Positions 8,678-19,480 of a stretch of 64,000 bases of DNA are shown in pieces. Source of the DNA: Methanococcoides sp. (lineage in GTDB: Archaea > Halobacteriota > Methanosarcinia > Methanosarcinales > Methanosarcinaceae). The notes beneath the pieces were generated by a model that saw only the letters and a list, made by a program, of their open reading frames with translations, did no database searches and was not told the origin of the DNA. The position numbers and the translations under genes were made by a program. Location of the stretch: assembly GCA_021108275.1 (NCBI GenBank), contig JAIORD010000014.1, positions 90,186-154,185 of the forward strand. The letters run 5' to 3'. Position 1 is the stretch's first letter. Each line of letters begins with the position of its first letter.

Positions 8678-10903
8678 TTACAGCAGTTCCTTTTGTGTCG
8701 GATAATGAGTTTTTTCATAGTTTTCAATTTGTGAACGTAATTTTGAAATCTCAGTAGTTTCAATTTTGCTTAAATCAGATACTGTTTTCGCCTCTTGAGA
8801 ATTTTTGATGACCTCTAGTCCACAGTCTCTTATAAAAGTTCTAATTTCAGGTGCAATCAGGAATTTCTGGCTCAATATTTCATAAAGATCTAAAATAAAC
8901 TCAAGGCTTAAGAAGTTTAAAGATACAACATCATCTTTTAGAATATCCTTACGCGTATTTGGATTTAAACTCCCATTCTCTATAATCTTTTTAGTAATTA
9001 CTAGGATTCCACCCTTTATTGTGTGTATTACTTCATCTTTTCTGTAAGAGATGGCATAATCCCGTACTTTTACTAATTCAGCTTTTGATAAAGTTTTGTG
9101 TTGTTTGCAATCAACTACAAAAGCCTCGTTATCTTTTAAACATATTATTCCGTCGGGATTATTTTTCCCACTAATTGCTAAATAATTTCCAAACAAATAT
9201 TTCAATAAAACATCTGTCTTTTCCTGTACGAAGTATCCTGATTTGGTTGCAGTGTCATCTTTTTTGAACTCATCGGGATTTTCAAGATATTTAGACAACC
9301 AATGACAGGCAAAACTTGATTCTTTTTCCAATAACTGTTTGTAATTGTAGACTAAGTAGGTTTTTATGTTTTGATATAAGTACTGAATTATTTTATTAGA
9401 TTCACTATTAAGATAATAAGACAATATATTGTAAGTGTTTATATCAGATATGATAATATTGTGTATTTTTTCATTTTTCTTATATCTGGTATTAAATCCA
9501 AATAGAACAGTGAAATAATTATTGTACTTGATATTTTTATCATCACAATAGAGTTTTACTCTTAACTCTATTCTATTCTTCTCTTGATTAATGTCTAAAA
9601 TCTCAAAAGATTCAGTGGAGGAACTTGTTTTTATCCCTTTTAAAGAACTGAAAATTGAGGATAAAACGTTCGAATATTTTTCAACATCAAATGCAATTGA
9701 ATCTTCTGTTTCTGATATAACTTTATTTCCAGATAAATGCTCTATGACTGGTTTTGCTTCAATATCTTCTTTTAATATTTCGAGATATTTCTTTTTACTA
9801 TGATTTGATGAATTGATTAAGTTCGAAAAATAGTAGGAGTTTGGCATTTTGTATGCTTTGTCTATTTTTATTCCTAGTTTTTCTATTTCATACACTATTT
9901 TTTCTTCAGCATCATTTATGTCAATATCTTTATATTTAGAAATAATAGTTAAAGAAAATACGAAGTATTTTTCTTCTACTCCATTTCTTTGTTGTCCATT
10001 TTCATTTATAGATATTTTAAAAATTATCTCTTTTATTTCCTTTTTTTTCTTTATTTCATAAGGGTAAATAAACTGCAGTTCTTTTATTTTCAATAAATCA
10101 GATAAGTCATTGAAGATAAATTCAGGATTGACGAATTCATCAATTTCTAGTATATTGTCACCAGTTACTGAAAGATTCAAATTGAAATAAGAACATTTGA
10201 GATTGATCTTTTTTAAAAAAATGTCTTTTTCCCTCAATGCTGAGAACAAGTGTGATGTATTAAATTTAAGAGGTAGCAATTCAGTGATTTCACGCTTACA
10301 AATTAAATTGTCATCAAATTCGTTCATTTGGTTAACAAAAGTGGTACGCTTTCTCTTATAAGCATGAATTTCTAATTTTTTATTTTGCTGATCAACTTTT
10401 ATTAGTGAAATAGGATATAATTTGATAGTCCCTGGTTCGAATGGTGCTAAATAACCACTTTCAGATTTATTAGTAACCAATGCTATCCTTATTATTCCAT
10501 TTTCATCAATTATTAGATTTTCATTTGTATCTATTTCCTCTTGTAGGAATAAATTAAATGATTTAATATCTTCTATTAAGAAATTCTCATCTGGCGTAAA
10601 TTCAAAATCAAATCTTAAAATTAATAATTTATTAATAAATTGTTGAATGTTTTTTATTTCGTTTATTATCTCGCCATCATTTATATTTTCATCATACACT
10701 ATATTTAGAACTCCAATAAGTTTTCTCCAAAATAATTCATCTTCCATACTTGCATTTTGGATTTCTTGAAGAAAAACATCCCATTTTATTCCGTTCTCAT
10801 CAAAGTAAGCCTTTGCAGAATCAAAAAGTTTATTTCCATTTCGATTAAAGAATAAATGTGGTATAATTTTGGTCTTAATTGTCTGTTCATTGTATTCCAT
10901 CAT
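8678..10903 (-). CDS. Unrecognised 741-residue protein with putative PD-(D/E)XK nuclease end
   Basis: The family is not recognised. The C-terminal quarter (about 560-660) looks like a PD-(D/E)XK nuclease core: an acidic residue in [14 protein letters not shown], then VVDCKQHK (D-x-K), then a helix with [13 protein letters not shown]. The first 550 residues are rich in Ile, Asn and Lys. Base composition is extreme: 11 of 60 bases are G/C at 9421-9480, against 37 of 60 at 8161-8220 in neighbouring pglZ. This points to recent acquisition into the BREX operon. Its ATG overlaps the stop of pglX-C (ATGATG over TGA), so it is translated with the operon. A restriction-type effector or accessory nuclease of BREX is the likeliest role (inference). 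Confidence 0.75.
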   Translation of the reverse strand: MMEYNEQTIKTKIIPHLFFNRNGNKLFDSAKAYFDENGIKWDVFLQEIQNASMEDELFWRKLIGVLNIVYDENINDGEIINEIKNIQQFINKLLILRFDFEFTPDENFLIEDIKSFNLFLQEEIDTNENLIIDENGIIRIALVTNKSESGYLAPFEPGTIKLYPISLIKVDQQNKKLEIHAYKRKRTTFVNQMNEFDDNLICKREITELLPLKFNTSHLFSALREKDIFLKKINLKCSYFNLNLSVTGDNILEIDEFVNPEFIFNDLSDLLKIKELQFIYPYEIKKKKEIKEIIFKISINENGQQRNGVEEKYFVFSLTIISKYKDIDINDAEEKIVYEIEKLGIKIDKAYKMPNSYYFSNLINSSNHSKKKYLEILKEDIEAKPVIEHLSGNKVISETEDSIAFDVEKYSNVLSSIFSSLKGIKTSSSTESFEILDINQEKNRIELRVKLYCDDKNIKYNNYFTVLFGFNTRYKKNEKIHNIIISDINTYNILSYYLNSESNKIIQYLYQNIKTYLVYNYKQLLEKESSFACHWLSKYLENPDEFKKDDTATKSGYFVQEKTDVLLKYLFGNYLAISGKNNPDGIICLKDNEAFVVDCKQHKTLSKAELVKVRDYAISYRKDEVIHTIKGGILVITKKIIENGSLNPNTRKDILKDDVVSLNFLSLEFILDLYEILSQKFLIAPEIRTFIRDCGLEVIKNSQEAKTVSDLSKIETTEISKLRSQIENYEKTHYPTQKELL

Positions 10904-12576
10904 ACCTTCTCCACCAACCCATCAAACTTCCCGTAATTCACCTTCACACCATCATCCAGATCGATCTCAATATACTCATCAGCCTTGTTCTTCAGCAGCT
11001 CATCATAATCTATGAGTTCCTCGATCATCTTCCCCAGCCTTGCCTTCTCCTGAGCATCCTTGCCGATATCCGACGCTATCATCTCTCTCTTAGCATCCAG
11101 CTTACCCTCAAGCTCCAGCAGGTAATCCGTTCTCATCATTGCAAGAGTGTCATGCCTGTACCTGTGCATGTAAATGAGCGCATTGAAAGCCCTGCCCTTG
11201 CCTGAACTGAACTGCCAGTAGATAGGCTTTTTCTTGTACATCTTCAGATGGTCCTTGTAGAACGACTTCAGGAAATAGTCCCTTATCACAGCCTCCGAGG
11301 ACTTTTTGCCGTTACTTCCCAGAGCCTCTGCAATGAAATCCAGATTCTCAGAAAGCTTCTCATTTCCAAAAGTCACCTTGAGGAACTCCTTGAACCGATT
11401 CACGATGTCATCCTCGAAGTACTCATCCTCAAGTATGGGTATGATGTTGTCCCCATCTGGCATGAAGCTCGGTTCCGGCACCTGCTCCAGATAATCTCCT
11501 ATCTTCTCACCCTGGTTCGCAAGCACCAACCCCGGCTTGTCCAGCGAGTACCGCCCGAACATGCACCCTACAGCATAGGAGATGAACTCCTTTATCGTAT
11601 CAGTAAGCAGCAACGCTTCAAGCTCATCCTCGCTCTTATTCCCGTTGTAACGATAATGCGGGTTGCATGTCAGCGTTATTTCCGAAAGTGGCACTTCTGG
11701 TGTAAGCTCATCCTGTAGCCCGTAGGCTTCGATGAAAATGCGGTTGTTCTCTTCCTCTAACTGCTGCATCTCCAGTGTCATTTCTCTCCAATGGGCGCGG
11801 AGTTTGGTGTAGGTTTCACGGAGGGTTGGTTGGCGGTATTCGGATTGGAGGAGGGGAAGGGTGGTGAAATCCCAGGAGGATTCGTAGGAGTCCCAGTCGG
11901 ATTTTGCTATAGAAATTAATTTATTGTATAAACTTTCATCTACATTTATTAGGGAGGGAGAAAAAGGTAGTTTTCTTACATCATCGACTTGGAGAGCTAA
12001 AGTAGCGTTGAATAGCATTGTTAAGTACTCAGAAATCCGTGTATTTAAAAATAATAACGTTACTTTTAAGTCATTCTGGTTTTTTACAAAAATACTTGAT
12101 CCGACTTTATCAAAGGTTGCATATGAAGGTAAAAATCGAAAACTTTGCTTTGAAGATGCAATTAATGTCCAAGTAATACCTTCTTTAAACCACAAATATT
12201 CTGGAATAATTCTAGCTGATGGATGCTTACGATAGTTTTGTCGAGCTTCTTCAGACCAATCTACTAAATACTCTAAATTTCCAAACCATTTTCGAAATGT
12301 TCCTCCTTTGCAATAAAATACCCATTTTCCGATTTCATGCCCCACTTTAGATTTGTTTACTTCCCAGTGAAACCTTAAATATCGATTATTATTGGCTGTA
12401 ATATTTTGACCATCTGAAATACTGGATGCATATATTTGCTGATGCACTGAAAATATTTGTTTCACTTTTTCACTAGCCCAGTATGCAATCGGACTTCCTG
12501 GAATATTCTTGAAATCAGATGCAGAGGCTCGGTAGAAATTGGCTATGGGAGTGGTTGATGGAGTGTTATTACTCAT
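10900..12576 (-). CDS. pglX: PglX C-terminal part (target recognition and C-terminal domains), separate gene
   Basis: 558 residues matching the second half of BREX PglX. The opening [20 protein letters not shown] is the conserved stretch that in ordinary one-piece PglX (about 1200 residues) follows the methyltransferase core. [18 protein letters not shown] and [17 protein letters not shown] are typical of the target-recognition region, and the rest (about 225-558) is the helical C-terminal domain. It has its own ATG and overlaps the end of the AlbA_2 gene by 8 nt. Base composition shifts sharply near 11905: residues 1-224 are AT-rich (18/60 G+C at 12061-12120), the remainder GC-richer (33/60 at 11461-11520). 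It probably pairs with PglX-N to form a two-subunit methyltransferase. Confidence 0.88.
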   Translation of the reverse strand: MSNNTPSTTPIANFYRASASDFKNIPGSPIAYWASEKVKQIFSVHQQIYASSISDGQNITANNNRYLRFHWEVNKSKVGHEIGKWVFYCKGGTFRKWFGNLEYLVDWSEEARQNYRKHPSARIIPEYLWFKEGITWTLIASSKQSFRFLPSYATFDKVGSSIFVKNQNDLKVTLLFLNTRISEYLTMLFNATLALQVDDVRKLPFSPSLINVDESLYNKLISIAKSDWDSYESSWDFTTLPLLQSEYRQPTLRETYTKLRAHWREMTLEMQQLEEENNRIFIEAYGLQDELTPEVPLSEITLTCNPHYRYNGNKSEDELEALLLTDTIKEFISYAVGCMFGRYSLDKPGLVLANQGEKIGDYLEQVPEPSFMPDGDNIIPILEDEYFEDDIVNRFKEFLKVTFGNEKLSENLDFIAEALGSNGKKSSEAVIRDYFLKSFYKDHLKMYKKKPIYWQFSSGKGRAFNALIYMHRYRHDTLAMMRTDYLLELEGKLDAKREMIASDIGKDAQEKARLGKMIEELIDYDELLKNKADEYIEIDLDDGVKVNYGKFDGLVEKV

Positions 12577-14050
12577 GTTTTGTTGCCTCTTCAGTTGGGA
12601 AATTCTTACCTTTGGCCGTCAGGCGGTATTTCTGCAATCTGCTGCTTGGTTTTTCCGGGATTGTCATCTCGATTAGTTCTGCATCAAGTGCAGGATGGAG
12701 ATAGTTATCCCTGAAGGTAGGCCGATGTTTGATATTCATAATGTCGCGAAGTTCACTGGAGGATTTTTCTCCGTCCTTAAGTGACAGCAACACTTTTAGA
12801 ATAGGATTGTCTGACTGGGTCGGTGACTGGGTCGGTGACTGGGTCGGTGATCTGGTGTCAGTTTTATTTGTCTCCAAATAACCTTTAGTAGGCACTGCAA
12901 TAGACTTTGCAAGATATACAGTGAACCTGACCCTCATGCCGATCTCTATAATTTCCGGTTGGGGAAGTCCAAGTTTTTCAGCATCCTTCAGGATACGACG
13001 GAAACCACTACCCCACTGTTCGATAAGGTCAAGTTCCCTGAAAACTCTGGCAATAACACGATTCCTGATCCTTGAAACACCTTGTTTAACATCCTCGATG
13101 GTCATTCCGGGAAGAAGGATACCTGGATTCTCAATCTCTATCCTGTCATCAAAAAAGGACACCCTTATAGGTGCACCCTTTTGAGAATAATCTGCATGAA
13201 CAATAGCATTTATAAGAGCTTCACGAAGGATGGTAAGAGGAATACTCCATACGTCCTTACGCCTGATCTCTGAGAAATCGGCACCTTTAAATGCATGTTT
13301 TTTCAGGAAGAGCATCACGGACTCAACAGAGCCTGGTAGGTCTTCGTGTATCTCAGTATGGTCAAAAATATATGCTTTATCCTTTCCCTTGAAACGCCCG
13401 CACTGAATCCAAGCATCCGGGAAATGGAAATCCCTGTTCATTCCAAAGAGAAGCATAGAACCCGTCGTGGGAACCAATTTACCCTGTTCCTGGGCCAGAA
13501 GTTTAAGAGTGATTAATTCCTCTTCGTTCAGCTCCCTTACTCCCTTAAAGTGTTTTTTAGCAACCTCAAGGTCAAGGTCGCTGGCAGACAGATCAGGCAT
13601 CGACATTTCATCAAAAGAAACACCTGAGGCACTTCTCTGAAGCTCAGCAATAAGCTCCCGGTCAGCTTTCCGGTTAGTAGACCCAAGTCTTACATAAACG
13701 CCATCAATATGTCCTTCTTTCTTTACCCAATGAGGACGTGAACCACTCGGATACACCTCAACACCCAACAAGGTCTTACCTTCCACTGTCATCAGTTCAA
13801 CATTTGGAACAAGCCTCGGGGAAATGTTGTCAGCAATAAGACTACAAAGACGCTCTTCTTCATCAAGTGGATTCGAGACATCTGTAATCTCCTTAGTCCC
13901 ATCTTCAACACCAATGAACAGGCTCCCTCCAGCCGTGTTGGCAAACGCTACAAGCGTCTTGATAATGTTCTTTGGCGAGGAGATATCACGCTTGAACTCC
14001 AGCGTCTTGCCCTCGGGCATAGCAATAAGTTGAGAGGGCGGCAGATTCAT
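12569..14050 (-). CDS. AlbA_2 / Schlafen-type DNA-binding protein interposed in pglX
   Basis: 493 residues. The N-terminal AlbA_2 (divergent AAA_4) domain reads [12 protein letters not shown]...[19 protein letters not shown] (about 13-50). A central GHKL-like ATP-binding segment follows ([13 protein letters not shown] about 273-285, then [12 protein letters not shown] about 345-356). A low-complexity linker of SPTQ repeats (about 400-413) leads to a C-terminal winged helix ([20 protein letters not shown]). Such proteins are probable transcription regulators and are frequent in type I restriction loci. Here the gene lies exactly between the two pglX pieces and overlaps both: 4 nt (ATGA) with pglX-N and 8 nt with pglX-C. 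It may regulate BREX expression or couple translation of the halves. Confidence 0.88.
   Translation of the reverse strand: MNLPPSQLIAMPEGKTLEFKRDISSPKNIIKTLVAFANTAGGSLFIGVEDGTKEITDVSNPLDEEERLCSLIADNISPRLVPNVELMTVEGKTLLGVEVYPSGSRPHWVKKEGHIDGVYVRLGSTNRKADRELIAELQRSASGVSFDEMSMPDLSASDLDLEVAKKHFKGVRELNEEELITLKLLAQEQGKLVPTTGSMLLFGMNRDFHFPDAWIQCGRFKGKDKAYIFDHTEIHEDLPGSVESVMLFLKKHAFKGADFSEIRRKDVWSIPLTILREALINAIVHADYSQKGAPIRVSFFDDRIEIENPGILLPGMTIEDVKQGVSRIRNRVIARVFRELDLIEQWGSGFRRILKDAEKLGLPQPEIIEIGMRVRFTVYLAKSIAVPTKGYLETNKTDTRSPTQSPTQSPTQSDNPILKVLLSLKDGEKSSSELRDIMNIKHRPTFRDNYLHPALDAELIEMTIPEKPSSRLQKYRLTAKGKNFPTEEATKHE
12813..12850 (-). repeat. 12-bp tandem repeat encoding SPTQ units
   Basis: GACTGGGTCGGT (plus strand) is repeated three times in tandem inside the AlbA_2 gene, giving the linker [12 protein letters not shown]. 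The unit is a multiple of 3, so slippage changes linker length without breaking the frame. Confidence 0.85.
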
Positions 14051-15906
14051 TGCTCCTCCATATCATAGGCACTGGTATTTCTCACCTGCATGACCGCTGC
14101 ACGCAACCATGCATTTTTCTCAGCTTCACTGTTGCCATCCACAAGCCGGATATAAGCACCCTTATACTCAGGATGCTGTGCATTCTCAATAACAAAAGCT
14201 GTGGTTGAAACGACCTCACCGCTGATACTGTCAAAGGCCCGGGGTCCAAGATGTGCCATGGATAATATGGTATGTTCATCCAAAATGCTCGCTCGGAGCT
14301 TTTCAAAGGATGACAGGAACATCCAACTCTGCATGGTGATCATCGCGACCATGCCTTTCTGCATTGCAAGATCAAGGTTACGATCAATGAACATAGCAAA
14401 GAAATCGGATTTGCTGTTGGGATAATTGTCCTTGGCAAAGCTCTTTAGCTTCTCATTCATACCTTTGCCACCCATGTATGGCGGATTGGCGACGACAACA
14501 TGATACTTTGGGCTGAGGTAATCTACCTGATTCAAAGCTTGCAGAACTTTTTGGTGAGTGCTGAAGACGGTAAGATTACTGGAAAGGTTCTTCTCGCTTA
14601 GCATCAGCCGGATGTCCGATACGTTTGTGTTGGCTGGACGGATTAAAGAGCCGAAGTTGTCAGCCTCCTCAAATTGGCGCAGGGTAAGTTGCAGGTTGGT
14701 GGTGGATAGATTGCTTCCAATAGCTGCTAAGTATGACTGCAGCTCATCATTTTCAAAAGAGATGCTCTGCAAAACGCATATATTGGGCTGGACTGGATTT
14801 TGGAAGAACTTACGGTTCTTTTTCCTGGCCTTCATTGTAAGGGCAAAGGCTGCCAGTTCTCCTGCACGCTTGTCTATTTCAATACCGAAGAGATTGTGGG
14901 TAAGTATCATCTCCGGGATCTCGGAGTGGTCATAGCCTTCCTCCTCGTAGATGGCATACAGCAGATCAAAGGCATAGACCAGCATATGTCCAGAACCACA
15001 GGCGGGGTCGCATAACCGGATGTCCTCCGGTGAATTCAACTTAAGGAAATCGGTTTCGGATTGTTCTGGCTTTATATAGTAGTCCATCCGTTCGGACAGC
15101 CGCGAAGTGGGACGGTTTAGCATCCATAAACGTCCCAGGGAGTTCTCCACAAGGTAGCGAACGATCCAGTGAGGTGTGAACAACTGGGTAGCTGCAGGGA
15201 TGTTCTCTTTGCTTATCTTGACGTTCTTCTGCAGCTTCTTGAAAACTTTATCTTTTTTGGGAGCGATGTAGTCCTGGTATATCCAGCCGATGATCTCTAC
15301 TTCCCTCCAATCGTCCTCAGGGATTATCTCATTAATATCCTTCACAATAGAATCAATGTGCAGTAATTTCTCTGGGAACAGAAGTTCAGTGTAATCTTCT
15401 AGTTTCTCGAACATGAAAGGCATAGTACGGTTCAGGTAGTTGCACAGATGCAATATCAGGTACTTGTACAACTCTTCATCCTCGTTCTCAGCCTTCATGT
15501 TAAGAACTTTATCTGATTCAAGGTCCAGGAAATCCAGCTCTAGAACATGGGTAATAATGCCAGGTTCGGTCCTGTCTGAATCATCGGAAGTGAACACATT
15601 TACAGAGATATAATCGTTAACCTCCATGAACTTCAGGGCAACAAAACGGTTGAACCAGGTATAAGTGACCTCTTCCATCACCTGTTCATAGCCCTTATGT
15701 TTAACTTCCTTCACCAGTTGCTCTCTCGGTTTATGGATAATCTTGTTATGAACCTTGCCACCTATAACAATAGAATCCGAATGTTCGGAATCCACAGGCC
15801 TGATTTCTTTTGGAAGGATACCGTAGAATGCAGCTCTATCCTTCACTTCCTTGAGGAGCTTATTCCGCACCGTATCCGATAATTTTACAACACTTGCTTT
15901 ATCCAT
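14047..15906 (-). CDS. pglX: PglX N-terminal part (adenine methyltransferase core), separate gene
   Basis: 619 residues, about half a normal PglX. N6-adenine methyltransferase motifs are intact: SAM-binding DPACGSGH at 300-307, GIEIDKRAGELAAFAL near 341-356, and catalytic NPPY at 474-477 followed by MGGKGMN. The protein stops at TGA just after GEVVSTTAFVIEN...YIRLVDGNSEAEKNAWLRAA, where ordinary PglX continues into its target-recognition region. That region is encoded separately downstream (10900-12576). In BREX, PglX methylates one strand of a non-palindromic site to mark self. The gene starts 2 nt after brxC stops, and its own stop overlaps the AlbA_2 start (ATGA). Both halves look intact, so this resembles a working split like HsdM/HsdS rather than decay. 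Confidence 0.9.
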   Translation of the reverse strand: MDKASVVKLSDTVRNKLLKEVKDRAAFYGILPKEIRPVDSEHSDSIVIGGKVHNKIIHKPREQLVKEVKHKGYEQVMEEVTYTWFNRFVALKFMEVNDYISVNVFTSDDSDRTEPGIITHVLELDFLDLESDKVLNMKAENEDEELYKYLILHLCNYLNRTMPFMFEKLEDYTELLFPEKLLHIDSIVKDINEIIPEDDWREVEIIGWIYQDYIAPKKDKVFKKLQKNVKISKENIPAATQLFTPHWIVRYLVENSLGRLWMLNRPTSRLSERMDYYIKPEQSETDFLKLNSPEDIRLCDPACGSGHMLVYAFDLLYAIYEEEGYDHSEIPEMILTHNLFGIEIDKRAGELAAFALTMKARKKNRKFFQNPVQPNICVLQSISFENDELQSYLAAIGSNLSTTNLQLTLRQFEEADNFGSLIRPANTNVSDIRLMLSEKNLSSNLTVFSTHQKVLQALNQVDYLSPKYHVVVANPPYMGGKGMNEKLKSFAKDNYPNSKSDFFAMFIDRNLDLAMQKGMVAMITMQSWMFLSSFEKLRASILDEHTILSMAHLGPRAFDSISGEVVSTTAFVIENAQHPEYKGAYIRLVDGNSEAEKNAWLRAAVMQVRNTSAYDMEEQ

Positions 15907-15908
15907 GA

Positions 15909-18900
15909 TCAGAACAACCTAACATCGTTTGTTTCAAGTATCTTTACCAGGGATGCCTTCAGTTCTTCGAGGTAAATGTCAAGTTCCTTTTCAGAAGTAA
16001 TGGTGTCCTTTGACTTGAAAACTGAAATATCTTTAATGACCCTTGTAGAACGTACAGGAATGGTTACTTCACCATAACCGGTTTCGGGTTCCTTGATAAT
16101 CTGCAATTGCTTGCTGATCTTTTCATAGGCCTGGCTTTCAAGAGAATCCAATGTAGTGTATTGTGCCTGCACGAACAAGCAATCCTCAGCCTGTGTGATA
16201 CGTGTCTTTAGACCATAGAGCGGTTGCAGAACAGAATCCATGAACTCCGAAGTGAGTGATGTGGTTCCATTCATCTCCTTTTCTAGTTCTGTAGTAATAG
16301 TCGCTATTTCATTGAATTTCTCTTCCTTAAGCTCAGAAAGAGTTTCTAAAAGGGCAGTTTCGACCTTATTCTCCAATGGTGGTAGTGACTTGATCTCAGA
16401 ATAAGGCTCTTCTGAACCCAGAATGGTTTCAATTTCCTGCACTCTGGACTTTGTTTCCTCATCCATGAACTGCATGTCTCTCTTGAAATTATCGAGTTTC
16501 TTAAGGACCCTTCTGAATATCTCCACCTTATTGCTTTCGAAGAAAGAGATAACAGGTTCCACCTCTTCACGTGATCGTATCAGTTCTTCCTTTTCATCAG
16601 CAACAGTTTGAAGGAATGAGGAGGGGTCAGTTACTTTCAGGACACCTTTAAGGAAAGAAGCATAAGCTTTTATCTTCTCTCTACCGGGGAATCTTTTCTC
16701 ATCTTCATATCTTCCCTCGATCTGCTCGGTCTTGATATACTCTTTATTGAGCAGGGAGTATGTAAGATCAGAGAGCTCGTTCTCCTTCTCAGGGATATTT
16801 GTCTTCTCGAACACCTCTCTCAGGACAGACTTGACCGTTTTGATAACTTCAACATTTGCCTTTTCCCTTATCTCAAGCACAAGCTTATCTGCGAAATCTT
16901 TCCTCGATAGATATCTCACGATCTCCTCAGCATTTGGTTTCTTGAGGATCAGGTATGTTTTCTGATACCTTAACTTGATCTCATCCTTGGCAAACAGCGT
17001 AGCCACAAGACCGGATATCGTCATTTCATTCCAGCCATAGGGTTTGCGTCTGAACTTACCTTTGATATCCTGTAGCACAACAACATCATTCTTTTGATGC
17101 CTTATGTTCAAATGGCTCAGCATTTCCTGAAGAGCAAGCTGATTCGTTTCAGAAGTCCCAGCACCGAACTTCTCAAGGTCATCGTCCTGGAGTATTCTAA
17201 GGATCTCACTAATACTTTCAATATCCTTTGTCACATAGCCAGCTTTCTTGTAAACATTATCAAAGAGCAGGTCAAGACCATCCTTGATCCTTTCCTTAGG
17301 ATTCGTCTTCTCGATGCTTGTAACTTCCTTTCCATCAACGAATATCCTTGCCTCGGAAACTCCTTTTTCCATTGACTTCTTCGCATCTTCCCTAAGTTTA
17401 CTTTCATCGATCCTTTTGCCACTGTGGATCTCCCTTACCTCTCCGATATTCGTGTTAGAAGTGTGCTGTGTCAGATATTTGTTGATCCGAAGGTAATCAC
17501 GTATCTGCTTAACGAACTCAGCATCCTGTGGGAATACAAAAAGAAGAGTGTCAGTGGAATCCACATTGCTTAAGTTTTCCCCACTCAACGATCTCTGACC
17601 GCTTCCCCTCAATTCATCATCAGACAGAGATGTCAGGAACTTGATGGTCAGGTCTGCGCCTGTTGTAGATTTGGTCTTATCGTCAATGGACTTGTGGAAC
17701 TTATAATCCTTATACTTAGCAGGACATATATCCTCAAAGATATACGTGAACATCTCATCCAGGATCCGATGGTTCTCAATATCGATGTTCTTTATCTCTC
17801 TGCTTATCTCCTGTTCTTCATTAGTTAGGAAATAATACCTGTCACTGGATTTGTTGATAAGGGTCTGTGCCTCTAAGCGCTGGAGTGATGCAGATATTCT
17901 TTCTTTCAACTTTCTCTTGTCTTCATCGACCTGAGACATCGAAAGCACTACAAGGTTGTCCAGACTAGGTTGCAGCACATTCACATGCCTTATCATGAAA
18001 AGTATCTTCAGGATTTCACAATCTTCATCCTCAAGGTGATCATTGTACTTTGCCTGTTCAATAGTACGTGTAATGATGGGGTCAAGAAAGCTTTCTATCG
18101 TATTATAGAATGTGGAAAATGGTACAAGCACACCAAGTTCACTCTCAGCATACTTTTCACTCGCCTCCTTAAATGCACTGAGCATGGACCGCTCACCCTT
18201 TGCAAGATGTTTTCCTGTAAAACCGGTCTCCCTGATCTTATCGAATACCTTCTGCAGCACAAAGAACTGATAAGGCACAAAGGGATAAACATTCACAAAA
18301 TCCTCATCTCCTTTGTAAAGCTTCATTTCAGCCCCACCGGGAGAGAAGGTAAGTAGGTTTTTCATTATCGTCTTTTTGTCCGTATAATAAGAGGTCAAAG
18401 ACTCCTCATAAACCCTTTTCTTTGCTAATATCCTTTTCTTTATGACCTCGTCCACATTAGCACTGGAAAGGCTCAAACGTGTATCAAAACGTCCCTGGAT
18501 CTTAGAGAAATCTTTCCCTTTTACATGCTCTTTTGTGACCGTATCAATATCTGCCTGAGATGTAACAACAACCCACGCCTTCCCTGCAAGCTTTGTCCCA
18601 AGCTCCTCAACAACGGTCTGCAGGTTAAGCATGAGCTCACTGTTCTCACCAATGTACTGTCCAACCTCATCAATAAGGAAGATCACCTGATGGTCCTTAC
18701 CCTTTGAATCACAGTACTTCTTCACTTTCTCAGCAAATTTTTCATTACTAAAACTATAGTTACTGCCATCGCTCTCAAACAGTCTAATGAGGGCATCTCT
18801 GCTTTGATACTCACAATTGACAAGAGCCTCGATAATATCATCCTGCTCAAACGCATAGGTATCCCGTTTCTCTTCCCAGGAATCACCATTTATCCGCTTG

Positions 18901-19466
18901 AATTCGTCTTTGAACTTTTCATAAAGACCTTTGTTGGTCAGATCTTCTTCCATTTCAGCGATCCAAAGAACATCCCCGAAAAAGCCTCTATTTTCATTGA
19001 AAACCCTCATCAGGATATTCACAATAAGTTCATTGCCTCGGTTAAGGGTGTTTGCCTTAGAATCAATATTGAAAAGGATAACATCCTTTGTACCATGATT
19101 TACAGCTTTTTCAATAGTAGTAAATAACTGAGGATCATCTATTTTTTCCCTGAAGAATTCTAGGGCTGATTTATCCTTTACAACCCGGTTCTCCAGAAGG
19201 TAGGATATCATCTTGATAAAATGGGATTTACCCGAACCAAAGAAACCGGATACCCATACACCCACCTTATCCGTTGGAGTCTCCGTGGCATTGAAGTATC
19301 TATCAAAGAAAAGGTCAAGATGTTTCAATGATTCCCTTGTAACCACATATTCATCAAGTTCAGTATATACGTTCTCATCATCTTCCTGATCGACCTTAAT
19401 GACACCATTTATCTCTCTCTTGATGTCTTTCAGGAAGATGTCTTGAATCTTCATCACATTTGTCAT
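15909..19466 (-). CDS. brxC: BrxC: BREX P-loop ATPase
   Basis: 1185 residues, the usual BrxC length. Walker A is GFFGSGKSHFIKMISYLL (about 69-86) and Walker B VIFLIDEVGQYIGENSELML (about 264-283), in a DUF499/PglY-like ATPase. Long charged helices, likely coiled coil, fill the C-terminal third (about 940-1130). BrxC is required for BREX methylation and defence and interacts with BrxB, PglZ and PglX. The family usually begins MKIxDIF, so initiation at the internal ATG at 19454 (MKIQDIF) is also possible; the upstream ATG is retained here. It is 14 nt after brxB and 2 nt before pglX-N. Confidence 0.94.
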   Translation of the reverse strand: MTNVMKIQDIFLKDIKREINGVIKVDQEDDENVYTELDEYVVTRESLKHLDLFFDRYFNATETPTDKVGVWVSGFFGSGKSHFIKMISYLLENRVVKDKSALEFFREKIDDPQLFTTIEKAVNHGTKDVILFNIDSKANTLNRGNELIVNILMRVFNENRGFFGDVLWIAEMEEDLTNKGLYEKFKDEFKRINGDSWEEKRDTYAFEQDDIIEALVNCEYQSRDALIRLFESDGSNYSFSNEKFAEKVKKYCDSKGKDHQVIFLIDEVGQYIGENSELMLNLQTVVEELGTKLAGKAWVVVTSQADIDTVTKEHVKGKDFSKIQGRFDTRLSLSSANVDEVIKKRILAKKRVYEESLTSYYTDKKTIMKNLLTFSPGGAEMKLYKGDEDFVNVYPFVPYQFFVLQKVFDKIRETGFTGKHLAKGERSMLSAFKEASEKYAESELGVLVPFSTFYNTIESFLDPIITRTIEQAKYNDHLEDEDCEILKILFMIRHVNVLQPSLDNLVVLSMSQVDEDKRKLKERISASLQRLEAQTLINKSSDRYYFLTNEEQEISREIKNIDIENHRILDEMFTYIFEDICPAKYKDYKFHKSIDDKTKSTTGADLTIKFLTSLSDDELRGSGQRSLSGENLSNVDSTDTLLFVFPQDAEFVKQIRDYLRINKYLTQHTSNTNIGEVREIHSGKRIDESKLREDAKKSMEKGVSEARIFVDGKEVTSIEKTNPKERIKDGLDLLFDNVYKKAGYVTKDIESISEILRILQDDDLEKFGAGTSETNQLALQEMLSHLNIRHQKNDVVVLQDIKGKFRRKPYGWNEMTISGLVATLFAKDEIKLRYQKTYLILKKPNAEEIVRYLSRKDFADKLVLEIREKANVEVIKTVKSVLREVFEKTNIPEKENELSDLTYSLLNKEYIKTEQIEGRYEDEKRFPGREKIKAYASFLKGVLKVTDPSSFLQTVADEKEELIRSREEVEPVISFFESNKVEIFRRVLKKLDNFKRDMQFMDEETKSRVQEIETILGSEEPYSEIKSLPPLENKVETALLETLSELKEEKFNEIATITTELEKEMNGTTSLTSEFMDSVLQPLYGLKTRITQAEDCLFVQAQYTTLDSLESQAYEKISKQLQIIKEPETGYGEVTIPVRSTRVIKDISVFKSKDTITSEKELDIYLEELKASLVKILETNDVRLF

Positions 19467-19480
19467 TTACTAAACAATCC

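Noticed and set aside
14047..15906. pglX-N as a nonsense-truncated pseudogene
   Set aside because: The stop forms an ATGA overlap with the next start, and the C-terminal part is intact with its own start two genes along, which is better explained by a genuine split.
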